The position numbers and the translations under genes were made by a program. Below are positions 1 to 7,474 of a stretch of DNA of 47,256 bases, piece after piece. The notes below the pieces were generated by a model, which was not told where the DNA came from, did no database searches, and was given only the letters and a program-made list of their open reading frames with translations. The DNA lies in the IMG/VR virus record IMGVR_UViG_3300020470_000025, positions 1 to 47,256 of that record. One strand, given 5' to 3'. Each line of letters starts with the position of its first letter. The stretch's first letter is position 1. Source of the DNA: a virus.

Positions 1-61
1 GAACAAACGCATTGAAGCATGGAAGAAAAAAAGGAAGGAAAAAGTCTCCTCGGCAAGTTAA
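1..61 (+). CDS. 3' end of the proline-rich membrane protein (continues from 46767)
   Basis: The first 61 bases repeat the end of the gene at 46767-47162, with its stop at 59-61. On the closed circle this is the same gene. It overlaps the next start (19) by 43 bases. Confidence 0.8.
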   Translation, partial: NKRIEAWKKKRKEKVSSAS

Positions 62-155
62 AAGATGCTGCTGAAGACCAAGAACACCAAATCCAAATCC
101 TCGGAACATTCGTCAGGCTTGGCGTTGTTGTTTGGTCTGGTTTCATTATAACAAT
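1..155. repeat. Terminal overlap, left copy
   Basis: Matches 47102-47256 over all 155 bases with four differences, at 78, 90, 102 and 141. All four fall at third codon positions of the gene starting at 19 and are silent. The simplest reading is the closing overlap of a circular assembly that carries population variants. It is not likely to be the phage's own terminal repeat, because it sits inside two genes. Confidence 0.9.
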
Positions 156-321
156 GAATTATGTAGAATTACCTATGATAAAGAAAGCTGGTAACTCAGA
201 TATCACGTTCGTGGCTAGTGTGTTTACTGGTGCATTAGCTACTTTCGGCTTGTCTACAGGTAATTCTAAAGATAAAGGCGGTCCCGTCAATTGTCCTATG
301 GCTAAGAAAAAAGAAGAATGA
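19..321 (+). CDS. Small two-helix membrane protein, holin candidate
   Basis: A 100-residue protein. A charged N-terminus (about residues 1-25) is followed by a hydrophobic stretch (about 29-50, LGVVVWSGFIITM) and a second one (about 63-80, ITFVASVFTGALATFGL), then a lysine/glutamate-rich tail. Size, two predicted membrane helices, charged ends and a place among late genes upstream of terminase fit a holin, but no family motif proves it. It starts inside the preceding gene and ends in an ATGA overlap with the next, so it is probably translationally coupled on both sides. A second, partial copy of its start lies at 47120-47256 because of the contig overlap. Confidence 0.75.
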   Translation: MEEKKEGKSLLGKLKDAAEDQEHQIQILGTFVRLGVVVWSGFIITMNYVELPMIKKAGNSDITFVASVFTGALATFGLSTGNSKDKGGPVNCPMAKKKEE

Positions 322-689
322 AGAAATGGCTATTACTCTTAGCACTGTTATCCCCCTCGGTAGCAAGAGCCGAGTTAGTCACGCCCCAGTTCACCCAGGG
401 ATCGATGAACTCAACAACTACAACACAACAAGATATAGAAGAAGACATAACGATAACAAAATATGGTTCAGTTCAAGCAAAATGGACTGGAGAGAATATT
501 ACACATACTTCAGCAACTTCTGGAGGAATTGTAGATTCAGATTCAGTCTTCACGATTCATACAGTTGGAGACCCATTCACTCTGGAAATACTAACCAGAG
601 CAGCAACTCAGGTATTAGAGACTCAGGAAATCGAAAGAACAATCGAAACTACTGCTACTACTACCTCCTTATCGGTCTTCTCACAATAA
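318..689 (+). CDS. Secreted Thr/Ser-rich protein
   Basis: A 123-residue protein with a clear Sec signal peptide: MKK, a leucine-rich core and an ARA cleavage site at about residue 18. The mature part is threonine- and glutamate-rich with no cysteine and no recognised domain. It starts in an ATGA overlap with the gene before it. Its last 76 bases are read in a second frame as the signal peptide of the following protein. Function unknown; a virion or envelope role is only inferred from the export signal and position. Confidence 0.75.
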   Translation: MKKWLLLLALLSPSVARAELVTPQFTQGSMNSTTTTQQDIEEDITITKYGSVQAKWTGENITHTSATSGGIVDSDSVFTIHTVGDPFTLEILTRAATQVLETQEIERTIETTATTTSLSVFSQ

Positions 690-1234
690 GTTTACCCGCC
701 CGTGCAGAACCAGAAGTCCAAAATACATCCAATCCCGTGGCTGCAGCTACTGGAAATGTTACAAATCAAGCAGTCCAATTCCAGAATAACGGTGCTCCGA
801 GTCGTCAAATCCTCGGACCAAACATCTCATGTAATGGAGCTACAATGACTTTCAGCCCATTTTATATGGGTAATCATACTACTCCATTTGATGAAGATAT
901 GAACCAATCTAGCTATACTGTAGCTGAAAACTGGGGAGCACAGATTAACTTTATGGTTCCCCTTGATGGTTCTATCGTTGAAACTTGTAAGGCTCTTGGT
1001 AGAAGACAATTAGCAAAGATGGAGCTCGATTATGAATTAGTCAGAGCCAAAGAATGTGCAGCATTACAACAGAAAGGCTTTATGATACGTCCAGCTACAC
1101 GTGTATATCACATGTGTCAAGATATCATTCCTATAGCTGCATTTAAAGCAGAGGTTGCTAAACGAATAGCAGCTTCTCAACCCCCTCCACCACCTAAACC
1201 ATGGTGGCAAAAACTTAATCCATTTTCAAAATGA
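614..1234 (+). CDS. Secreted protein with a proline-rich tail; start uncertain (possible ATT)
   Basis: The coding frame is clear to the stop at 1234. It encodes a hydrophobic signal segment (about LLIGLLTISLPARA), a mature part beginning EPEVQ, a conserved-looking core (NISCNGATMTFSPFY) and a C-terminus PPPPPKPWWQKLNPF. No ATG, GTG or TTG lies near the signal peptide: the nearest in-frame ATG (482) would add 44 residues not resembling a signal n-region and lying inside the previous gene. An ATT at 614 gives a basic n-region followed by the hydrophobic core, so I place the start there tentatively. Length about 206 residues. Ends in an ATGA overlap. Function unknown. Confidence 0.65.
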   Translation: MRDSGNRKNNRNYCYYYLLIGLLTISLPARAEPEVQNTSNPVAAATGNVTNQAVQFQNNGAPSRQILGPNISCNGATMTFSPFYMGNHTTPFDEDMNQSSYTVAENWGAQINFMVPLDGSIVETCKALGRRQLAKMELDYELVRAKECAALQQKGFMIRPATRVYHMCQDIIPIAAFKAEVAKRIAASQPPPPPKPWWQKLNPFSK

Positions 1235-1326
1235 GTACTTTATCAGAACAAAGAGAAGCTAGAGAAAAAGCTAAAGCTGAAGCAGCTAAAAAACCTAAGA
1301 AAACCACTACCACTAAATCCAAATGA
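1231..1326 (+). CDS. 31-residue Lys/Ala-rich peptide
   Basis: Short ORF with ATGA overlaps on both sides (starts in the previous stop and ends inside the next start). It encodes a highly charged helix-forming peptide (SEQREAREKAKAEAAKK) followed by a KTTTTKSK tail. The tight coupling and helical composition support it being translated. Function unknown. Confidence 0.55.
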   Translation: MSTLSEQREAREKAKAEAAKKPKKTTTTKSK

Positions 1327-1487
1327 TCGTACTAATTAAACCTATCCTTTTCGCCTTCATTAAATCAACAGCAGTTAAGCAACTAATTGTAGATCTACTT
1401 GAAGGGTTGGTTTCATCCACTGAAAACACCCTAGATGATCAAGCAGTTGCAGTAATTAAACAAGCATTATTCCCTGGCGGGAAGTAA
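1323..1487 (+). CDS. 54-residue hypothetical protein
   Basis: Overlaps the preceding stop (ATGA). The N-terminal half is hydrophobic/amphipathic (MIVLIKPILFAFIKS) and the second half is acidic, ending FPGGK. It could be membrane-associated. It sits between the secreted proteins and the terminase genes. Function unknown. Confidence 0.6.
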   Translation: MIVLIKPILFAFIKSTAVKQLIVDLLEGLVSSTENTLDDQAVAVIKQALFPGGK

Positions 1488-1491
1488 AATT

Positions 1492-1752
1492 ATGGCATTA
1501 AAAGCCGCAGAAGACAAATTTAATGAGTTACATAACCTTGTTACTACTGAATTTCTATCTAGAGTTCGTAGTGGAGAGGCTAGTACTCAAGATTTAAAAG
1601 CAGCATGTGACTGGTTAAAGACTAATGATATTACTGGAGTAGCTTACGAAGGTAGTCCTTTAGATAAATTAGCTAGAATTATGCCAACAGTAGACCCTGA
1701 ACTCGTACAACATAGGCTCTATGGGACCAAAACTAAGTCCAAATCCCGGTAG
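1492..1752 (+). CDS. Terminase small subunit (DNA maturase A, T7 gp18-like)
   Basis: An 86-residue, largely helical protein, close to the 89 residues of T7 gp18. It lies upstream of the large terminase, as gp18 lies upstream of gp19, with two genes between. Small terminases bind the packaging site on the concatemer and hand it to the motor. The assignment rests on size, helical character and position rather than on a strong motif. The C-terminal basic stretch (TKTKSKSR) is compatible with DNA contact. It overlaps the next gene by 32 bases. Confidence 0.65.
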   Translation: MALKAAEDKFNELHNLVTTEFLSRVRSGEASTQDLKAACDWLKTNDITGVAYEGSPLDKLARIMPTVDPELVQHRLYGTKTKSKSR

Positions 1753-1981
1753 AACAGCTAGGTATTACCGGAAGAACCCTAAAGCTAGGGCTAAACATGT
1801 TAGAGATAACATTAAAATTAATAAATCCCCTGCTAAAAGAAAGTATAGGAAAGACTTAATGAAGATACGTCGTAAACTAAAGCCTGGTCCCCAACAGGAT
1901 GTGTCTCATAAGACTGGTGGCGGGGTAACAATTGAGTCAAGAAAGAGTAACCGCGCTAGAGGCGGTTCAAAGAGGAGGTAG
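1721..1981 (+). CDS. Small very basic protein with a DVSH...NRAR motif
   Basis: An 86-residue protein dominated by lysine and arginine. The N-terminal two-thirds is a basic helix-rich region; the C-terminus carries DVSHKTGGG, then ESRKSNRARGGSKRR. The spaced Asp/His/Glu/Asn/Arg pattern looks like a compact nucleic-acid-binding or nuclease motif, but I cannot name the family. It lies between small and large terminase, suggesting a packaging or DNA-end processing role (inference). It overlaps the small terminase out of frame. Confidence 0.7.
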   Translation: MGPKLSPNPGRTARYYRKNPKARAKHVRDNIKINKSPAKRKYRKDLMKIRRKLKPGPQQDVSHKTGGGVTIESRKSNRARGGSKRR

Positions 1982-1983
1982 AT

Positions 1984-3492
1984 ATGGCATATCCTTTAAG
2001 TGAAAGAGATCCTGAAAGACAGAAAGAAGATGCTGAAAGTTTTAGTAATGCATTAAAGATAGGAAAAGAATTACTACCTAGACCAGATTCTTTTCAAGAT
2101 ATATCTGAAATGCTAGTAGATCTTAAATTAGATGCTAATGCAGCTAAAATAGGATTCCAATCAATGCCGACAGGACCAGTTGGTAAAACTATTGGAGCTG
2201 CTGGAGCTGTTACCTTAAGAAGAGGTGGTAAAGAACTTATTAATAAGGGAATAGATTTACTACCTAAAGTAGATTATGAAGGTATAATTACTGAAGCATT
2301 TGAAGGTACTAAAAGAGTATGGGATAATGCAACAGGATGGGTACTGAAACCAATAAACACAGCTCAAGATTTATCTACTGGAGGTATGTTCGGTAGCGTA
2401 GGTGCATGGTCTGATCGAGCAGATATGGCAAAGCAAAGAATGTCCATGCAGGTAAGAATGGCTGGATCTGGAATGGGATTTAGAAATAATGTATTTAATT
2501 TTGATGATTATCTAAACGTACGTTCTGCACATTCAGAAGCTGATAGAAGATGGTTTTCAGGTATATTCTCAACACCTGTAGATTATGATACTTATAGAAG
2601 AGGATTTGCAACTTCAGCATCAGAAACAGCTTATTTAAAGAGACTTAAAGCTGATTTTATGAAGACATATACACCTGAATTCCTTGAGAAATATGGTATA
2701 AAGGCAGGAGATATACAAGCTCATCATATAGATGCTTTAATGGCTTCTCTACCTTTATATGATGGAGTTGAATATTTAAGTAAAGAATGGTATCATATTA
2801 CAGGTACACTACTCGGTAAAAATGTTAACCCCGGCAACGTTCCTGAAAATATAAAATATTTAGTAGGTAGAAGAGGTTGGCCAAAAACTCCTCATGGTAT
2901 TACTCATTCGTATTTAGATGAAATTGTAGGTCCAGATGGTCAGAAGTTATTCACTCCAGATGTAAGAACAAGGATGAAAAATGATCCAGCATTTAGAACA
3001 CAGATGGCTGAAAAATGGGCTGATATAACAATACAATCTAATCAGATAGCAGATCAAGCAGCTGGTGTGTTTAATGCTATGAATGCAGATCTATTGAATT
3101 TACAACCTAAAGATATTGATCATATAATGTCTACTTTAGGTAAACTTCAAAATAATGGTCTTGTTAAACCAGAACTAATAGATGGTAGATGGCAGATAGG
3201 AGCAAAAGAAATGAGAGAACTATTATTTGATATAGATTTTACTGAAAATGTAGGACAACATTTCTTACTAGCTGATCCACAAGGATTACGTGCTCTTAGA
3301 ATAGCTCTTCAATCTGAAAATCCAGTTTCATCGTATCAAGCTATCAGAGCTACATTACCTGAACAATTAAGTCTATTTGATGAGAAAACAATTAAATCAT
3401 TATCAAAGAAAACTAGTCGGATTAGTAGAAGTCAACTGAAGAATCAACAGAGATATTTTGACGATCCAGATGTGACTAAACCTCCGAAATGA
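1984..3492 (+). CDS. 502-residue protein with HNH-like (His-Me finger) motif
   Basis: Mostly helical and not recognised over its full length. The centre carries QAHHIDAL (His247-His248), then NIKYLV (Asn289), then PHGITHSYL (His304, His308). The order H-H / N / H-x3-H with about 40 and 15 residue spacings resembles an HNH (beta-beta-alpha metal) nuclease core. HNH proteins commonly sit next to phage terminases and assist DNA cleavage, which fits the position directly before TerL (4-base ATGA overlap). The flanking regions (1-200 and 330-502) have no visible motif; a glycine/alanine segment lies near 67-80. The nuclease call is an inference. Confidence 0.7.
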   Translation: MAYPLSERDPERQKEDAESFSNALKIGKELLPRPDSFQDISEMLVDLKLDANAAKIGFQSMPTGPVGKTIGAAGAVTLRRGGKELINKGIDLLPKVDYEGIITEAFEGTKRVWDNATGWVLKPINTAQDLSTGGMFGSVGAWSDRADMAKQRMSMQVRMAGSGMGFRNNVFNFDDYLNVRSAHSEADRRWFSGIFSTPVDYDTYRRGFATSASETAYLKRLKADFMKTYTPEFLEKYGIKAGDIQAHHIDALMASLPLYDGVEYLSKEWYHITGTLLGKNVNPGNVPENIKYLVGRRGWPKTPHGITHSYLDEIVGPDGQKLFTPDVRTRMKNDPAFRTQMAEKWADITIQSNQIADQAAGVFNAMNADLLNLQPKDIDHIMSTLGKLQNNGLVKPELIDGRWQIGAKEMRELLFDIDFTENVGQHFLLADPQGLRALRIALQSENPVSSYQAIRATLPEQLSLFDEKTIKSLSKKTSRISRSQLKNQQRYFDDPDVTKPPK

Positions 3493-5228
3493 CTGATACT
3501 TTAACCGCTTTAAAACAAGACTTTAAATTATTCCTACAAGCCCTATGGAGTGAACTTGACTTACCTTCTCCAACAAGAGCGCAATATTCAATTGCGGACT
3601 ACTTACAAAATGGTCCGAAACGTCTCCAGATCCAAGCCTTCCGTGGTGTTGGTAAATCCTGGATTACTGGAGCGTTTGTATTATGGACTCTATTCAATGA
3701 TCCAGAGAGAAAAATAATGATTATATCAGCCTCTAAAGAAAGGGCTGATAACATGTCAATCTTTTTACAAAAACTAATTATTGAAACCCCATGGCTAAAT
3801 CATCTCCAACCGAAATCAGAAGACTCACGCTGGAGTCGCATCAGCTTCGACGTAAACTGTTCACCACACCAAGCCCCAAGCGTCAAGTCGGTGGGCATAA
3901 CTGGTCAGCTAACAGGAAGTCGCGCAGATTTAATGATTTTGGACGACATAGAGGTGCCTGGAAACTCCATGACGGAGTTAATGCGTGAAAAACTTCTCCA
4001 ACTTTGCACAGAGGCTGAATCCATCCTCACGCCGAAAGCTGATAGCCGTATTATGTATCTCGGGACTCCTCAGACTACTTTTACTGTTTATCGTAAGTTG
4101 GCTGAGCGTAACTACCGTCCGTTTGTCTGGCCAAGTAGATACCCTCGAAAAGATAAACTCTCTCAATATGAAGGACTCCTCGCTCCCCAGATCCAGGCCG
4201 ACCTCGATTCTGGAGTAGATGAGTGGTCAGTAACAGATCCAGATAGATTTGATCATGACGACCTAATAGAACGTGAAGCATCTATGGGTCGTTCTAACTA
4301 TATGCTTCAATTTCAACTCGACACGAGCTTAAGTGATGCGGAAAAGTTCCCTCTTAAGATGGCTGATTTGGTTGTCACTAGCGTTAACCCTAGCGAGGCT
4401 CCCGACAATTGCGTATGGTGCTCCGACCCCCAAAACGTCATCAAAGACCTCCCGACAGTCGGACTCCCTGGAGACTATTTTTACTCTCCTATGCAGTTAC
4501 AAGGAGAGTGGACCCCTTACACCGAAACAATTTGCAGCGTGGATCCCTCTGGAAGAGGAACAGATGAGACAGCTGCCGCGTATCTATCCCAAAAGAATGG
4601 GTTCCTATACCTCCATGAAATGCGAGCTTATAGAGACGGATACAGCGACAGCACGCTCTTAGATATATTAAAAGGGTGTAGGAAATATAATGCAACCAAA
4701 CTTGTCATAGAGACAAACTTTGGCGATGGTATGGTGTGTGAACTTTTTAAGAAGCACTTACAACAAACTAAACAAGCAGTAGATGTAGAAGAAATCCGTG
4801 CAAACGTTCGTAAAGAAGATAGAATCATTGATGCGTTGGAGCCGGTTCTTAATCAGCATCGCCTTGTACTTAACAAGTCGGTTGTTGATTGGGATTATAA
4901 GTCTAACCCGGATGCTGCTCCTGAAGAACGTCTTCAGTATATGCTTTTCTATCAGATGTCTCGCATGTGTAGAGAAAAAGGCGCTGTCAAACACGATGAC
5001 AGACTGGATTGTCTGGCACAAGGAGTCAAGTATTATACGGATGCACTCTCCATCAGCGCTCAAGAAGCAATTAATATACGTAAACGTGAAGAGTGGAATT
5101 CTCTTTTGACTGACTTCCTTGAAAGTCCTCATAATTCTGCTAATCATATTGTGTTTGGAATGAATAAAGAACAAAGGGATAAAGCGCGTGGTCTTGAAGG
5201 ACAAAAGACAGTCCCCACCTGGGTTTGA
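3489..5228 (+). CDS. terL: Terminase large subunit (DNA maturase B, T7 gp19-like)
   Basis: The packaging motor: it pumps DNA into the prohead by ATP hydrolysis and cuts the concatemer. A Walker A-like site (AFRGVGKSW, about residue 55) and a Walker B (LMILDDIE, about 150) mark the N-terminal ATPase. The C-terminal RNase H-like nuclease is marked by CSVDPSGRGTDE (about 350), LVIETNFGDG (about 405) and KHDDRLDCLAQG (about 500), giving the three acidic positions. Length 579 is near T7 gp19 (586). Start overlaps the preceding stop. Base and codon use looks less AT-rich than the flanking genes, suggesting mosaic origin. Two strong hairpins follow the stop. Confidence 0.95.
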   Translation: MTDTLTALKQDFKLFLQALWSELDLPSPTRAQYSIADYLQNGPKRLQIQAFRGVGKSWITGAFVLWTLFNDPERKIMIISASKERADNMSIFLQKLIIETPWLNHLQPKSEDSRWSRISFDVNCSPHQAPSVKSVGITGQLTGSRADLMILDDIEVPGNSMTELMREKLLQLCTEAESILTPKADSRIMYLGTPQTTFTVYRKLAERNYRPFVWPSRYPRKDKLSQYEGLLAPQIQADLDSGVDEWSVTDPDRFDHDDLIEREASMGRSNYMLQFQLDTSLSDAEKFPLKMADLVVTSVNPSEAPDNCVWCSDPQNVIKDLPTVGLPGDYFYSPMQLQGEWTPYTETICSVDPSGRGTDETAAAYLSQKNGFLYLHEMRAYRDGYSDSTLLDILKGCRKYNATKLVIETNFGDGMVCELFKKHLQQTKQAVDVEEIRANVRKEDRIIDALEPVLNQHRLVLNKSVVDWDYKSNPDAAPEERLQYMLFYQMSRMCREKGAVKHDDRLDCLAQGVKYYTDALSISAQEAINIRKREEWNSLLTDFLESPHNSANHIVFGMNKEQRDKARGLEGQKTVPTWV

Positions 5229-5233
5229 CTGAG

Positions 5234-5250
5234 CGCCACCCTATACAGGG
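5234..5250 (+). repeat. 17-base repeat CGCCACCCTATACAGGG, copy 1
   Basis: Identical to 10103-10119. It lies just after terL, and its CCACCCT arm (5236-5242) pairs with AGGGTGG at 5258-5264 to form a hairpin. A role as a T7-type promoter (CTATA followed by GGG) is possible but unproven. Confidence 0.6.
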
Positions 5251-5277
5251 GAAGGGAAGGGTGGACCCGACCCCTAT

Positions 5278-5314
5278 GAGGAAGTTGATCTACTTCGTAG
5301 ACCACTTCCTCTTT
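5278..5314 (+). terminator. Strong hairpin after terL, probable terminator
   Basis: GAGGAAGT (5278-5285) pairs perfectly with ACTTCCTC (5304-5311). Inner TCTAC/GTAGA pairs close a TTC loop, and a short TTT follows. The position after the last packaging gene fits a rho-independent terminator or processing stem. Confidence 0.65.
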
Positions 5315-5359
5315 ACTATACTTGATATCCTATGATTGGATATCCCTCTTATACTACCC

Positions 5360-5509
5360 ATGACTAAATCCCCACCTCAACATAAACAAAGATACTACTA
5401 TATCTTTTGGTCTATAGCAACTATAGCAGTTGTAATAGGTCAAATATATGTAGCTTCCTCTTATAGAAGCTTAGCTACAGCATTAAGACAGGTATTGGTA
5501 AATGGATGA
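5360..5509 (+). CDS. 49-residue single-span membrane protein
   Basis: A basic, aromatic N-terminus (KQRYYY) is followed by one hydrophobic span (about residues 15-36, IFWSIATIAVVIGQIYVA) and a short tail. It ends inside the start of the next gene (8-base overlap), suggesting coupling. Function unknown; lysis or envelope role would be a guess. Confidence 0.65.
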   Translation: MTKSPPQHKQRYYYIFWSIATIAVVIGQIYVASSYRSLATALRQVLVNG

Positions 5510-5948
5510 GTTCCCTTGTACTAAATGCGGTTTATGCTGTAAACATGTAGGAGATGTTTTAAGTCAGAATTCTATAGAATATAAAACTTCCCCCACTGTA
5601 ATTAAAGACTTAATTAACAGTTTTCCTTATAAAGTTAATAAAGATGGCTCCTGTTCTATGTTAACAGAAGAAGGTTTATGTAAAGTTTATGAAAATAGAC
5701 CTATAATTTGTAACGTTAGACTGGGAGCTAAACTTTTAAATATTCCACTTAAAGATTGGTACAAAGATAGAGCTAAAGGTTGTAATGATTTAATACGTAA
5801 AGCTGGCCTATCTAATGATTATTTAGTTCAAATTGAAGAAACAAGCGAAAAAATTAATAAAATTACAGACCAAAGCTCAAAACTGCTTAACCAGGGAAAA
5901 AGCTCTAAAAATTTTAAAAAAAGAATCAAAAATCACCGCCCAAAATGA
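5502..5948 (+). CDS. YkgJ-type CxxCxxCC metal-binding protein
   Basis: A 148-residue protein. The N-terminal CTKCGLCC, followed by DGSCSML, GLCKVYENRPIICNVR and a later GC (KGCNDLI), is the cysteine pattern of the YkgJ / zinc-or-iron-chelate family, whose members bind a metal or Fe-S cluster and whose biochemical role is mostly unknown. It is followed by a lysine-rich C-terminus (residues about 115-148). The DNA is very AT-rich. It overlaps a 2OG-Fe(II) oxygenase gene by four bases; a shared iron-linked role is an inference from that coupling. Confidence 0.85.
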   Translation: MDEFPCTKCGLCCKHVGDVLSQNSIEYKTSPTVIKDLINSFPYKVNKDGSCSMLTEEGLCKVYENRPIICNVRLGAKLLNIPLKDWYKDRAKGCNDLIRKAGLSNDYLVQIEETSEKINKITDQSSKLLNQGKSSKNFKKRIKNHRPK

Positions 5949-6490
5949 TTAATATACAAGATGATTTCCTGTATTCTACTGATTTTGACAATATATCTCA
6001 GTTATTTCAGAAACCAGACGTACCTTGGAGTTATAATCAGACTATAACTAATCCTTTGCCTAATCCTGAAGATGATATAGATAATTATCAATTTGTTCAT
6101 GTTTTCTGGAATGCTTCTAGATTTCATCCTCCTTCACCCTATATGCAGAGTTTAGATCCTATATTAGCTAAATTACCGCCTTGGCATGTTATTCTTAGAC
6201 TTAAACTTAACTTAAACCCTAGAACTCCTAAGACTTTTTACTCAGGTTGGCATGTTGATTCACAACTTGATAATACTACTTCTATTTTCTATTTAAATAC
6301 TAATAATGGTGGTACTCAATTTAGAAATGGTATGTTTATTCAAAGTGTAGCTAATAGATTAATCTCTTTCCCTTCTAATTTAGAACATAGAGGCGTATCT
6401 TGTACAGATACACGCGCTAGATTGGTTCTGAATATTAATTATATTAAGAATCCTAAGAAGGAATGGCACGGTATAGGAGGAGGTGTCTAA
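5945..6490 (+). CDS. 2OG-Fe(II) oxygenase (prolyl-4-hydroxylase-like)
   Basis: A 181-residue protein with the double-stranded beta-helix signature: GWHVDSQ (HxD, about residues 100-102), SNLEHRG (distal His, about 147) and RARLVLNINY (2-oxoglutarate-binding Arg, about 158). FYLNTNNGGTQF matches the conserved strand after HxD. Such enzymes hydroxylate a protein, small molecule or nucleobase using Fe(II), O2 and 2-oxoglutarate; the substrate is unknown. It is the last gene before the gene-free region and shares an ATGA overlap with the metal-binding protein upstream. It is one of three such enzymes in this genome. Confidence 0.85.
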   Translation: MINIQDDFLYSTDFDNISQLFQKPDVPWSYNQTITNPLPNPEDDIDNYQFVHVFWNASRFHPPSPYMQSLDPILAKLPPWHVILRLKLNLNPRTPKTFYSGWHVDSQLDNTTSIFYLNTNNGGTQFRNGMFIQSVANRLISFPSNLEHRGVSCTDTRARLVLNINYIKNPKKEWHGIGGGV

Positions 6491-7139
6491 TAAAAAATGA
6501 CAAAAATGTTTGAAGCCTTATAGCGATCTAAACAGGACTTGGTTACCCCTTAGGGGGTCAATTTCTCGGCTATATATAATGATATTCTCAGTGTTAGGAG
6601 AAATTAATTCAGTGTTATGCTGTAATAACCAGGCAAAATAAAGACAAATAAGAATTGAACTGATTTAAACTGGGTATTAATACCTTGCTATCTGTATGCC
6701 AAGCTTCCGCCATGTTTAATAGGTAATAGTACTCAACCTCAGTACAATGAGTATTAATACCGATACCACATCGGTGATGATCTGCTATATTAAGTATATG
6801 GAGGGGACACTGAGTCTTTCTACTTAGTGTTCTCCTTCTCCACTCAGTCTAGTCTCAACTGAGATGTGTGGTTATCAAGACAAAGGGTAGCCAAGCGGAC
6901 CAATCAGGACTATACTGATAAAGTAATCAACGACAGAGTAAGTCGAGCTGACCAGTCAATCAATCAGATGAATGCCACGAACAATTAGTATCCTTGATGT
7001 TGGGCTAATTAACGAAGGCAGCCTGATTCGAGAGTTATTGAGAAGCGCATCTAGCTCTTGATTACAAATCAGGGACGCAATGAAGCTATTAATTAGTGTA
7101 TAAGTCGTCCCTTTCATTCACACTATATCATGGATTAAC
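6491..7139 (+). promoter_or_regulatory. Gene-free region between late and early genes; probable early promoters and genome ends
   Basis: About 650 bases with no convincing ORF, separating the last terminase-side gene from the first early gene; in T7-like phages the terminal repeats and host-type early promoters lie here. Visible elements are a perfect inverted repeat ACCCC-TTAG-GGGGT near 6545-6558; a TATAAT at 6575-6580 without a good -35; TTGAAC (6655-6660) 17 bases before TAATAC (6678-6683); the palindrome GTATTAATAC at 6674-6683 and 6751-6760; ACCGAT/ATCGGT (6759-6775); a long stem 6800-6815/6822-6834; and GGGACG/CGTCCC (7072-7077/7106-7111) followed by TTT. Promoter and end assignments are inference. 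Confidence 0.5.
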
Positions 7140-7457
7140 ATGGATGCAGCTAAAGCAATCAAGGACATGTACTCAATTGAGGATCTCAAGGAAATTGCTG
7201 ATCATGGCTGTCAATCTGGTGTGTGCTCTCAACACATATATTATGGTGACACCGTCCAGTTCTATGAAACCTTTGAAACCAACATACTGGATGAACTCAC
7301 ACTTAATTATGGAACTGAGTTCTTAGTTGATTTATTCAAGGATGCTGACGCAGACTTGACATTCTATAAGAATGCAGTATGCTGGGCATTCATTGAGATG
7401 GTAGCCATGGAAGCAGTTGCAGATCACAATTATGAGTATGCAATGTCATACGCCTAG
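7140..7457 (+). CDS. First early protein, hypothetical, 105 residues
   Basis: An acidic protein starting MDAAKAIKD, with GCQSGVCSQHIYYGDTVQFY near residues 23-42 and a helical C-terminus. It is the first gene after the gene-free region, in the place of T7 host-takeover genes, so it may act on host functions (inference from position). No family is recognised. The TTCACAGTC element and a tRNA follow directly. Confidence 0.75.
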   Translation: MDAAKAIKDMYSIEDLKEIADHGCQSGVCSQHIYYGDTVQFYETFETNILDELTLNYGTEFLVDLFKDADADLTFYKNAVCWAFIEMVAMEAVADHNYEYAMSYA

Positions 7458-7458
7458 A

Positions 7459-7467
7459 TTCACAGTC
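7459..7467 (+). repeat. TTCACAGTC element, copy 1
   Basis: Intergenic, two bases after a stop codon and seven bases before the tRNA. Extended context ATTCACAGTCTCG is shared with copies 2 and 4. Confidence 0.6.
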
Positions 7468-7474
7468 TCGGCGG

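Noticed and set aside
1-155. End repeat as the phage's physical direct terminal repeat
   Set aside because: It lies within two late genes, differs at four sites and touches the contig ends exactly, as an assembly overlap does.
326-613. Long upstream extension of the secreted protein ORF (from 326)
   Set aside because: It overlaps the signal-peptide gene at 318-689, has unlike composition and would bury the signal peptide mid-protein.
6883-6975. tRNA-like stretch (AGCCAAGCGG resembling a tRNA-Gln D arm)
   Set aside because: No acceptor pairing, no T-loop and no T before the supposed anticodon; at most a remnant.
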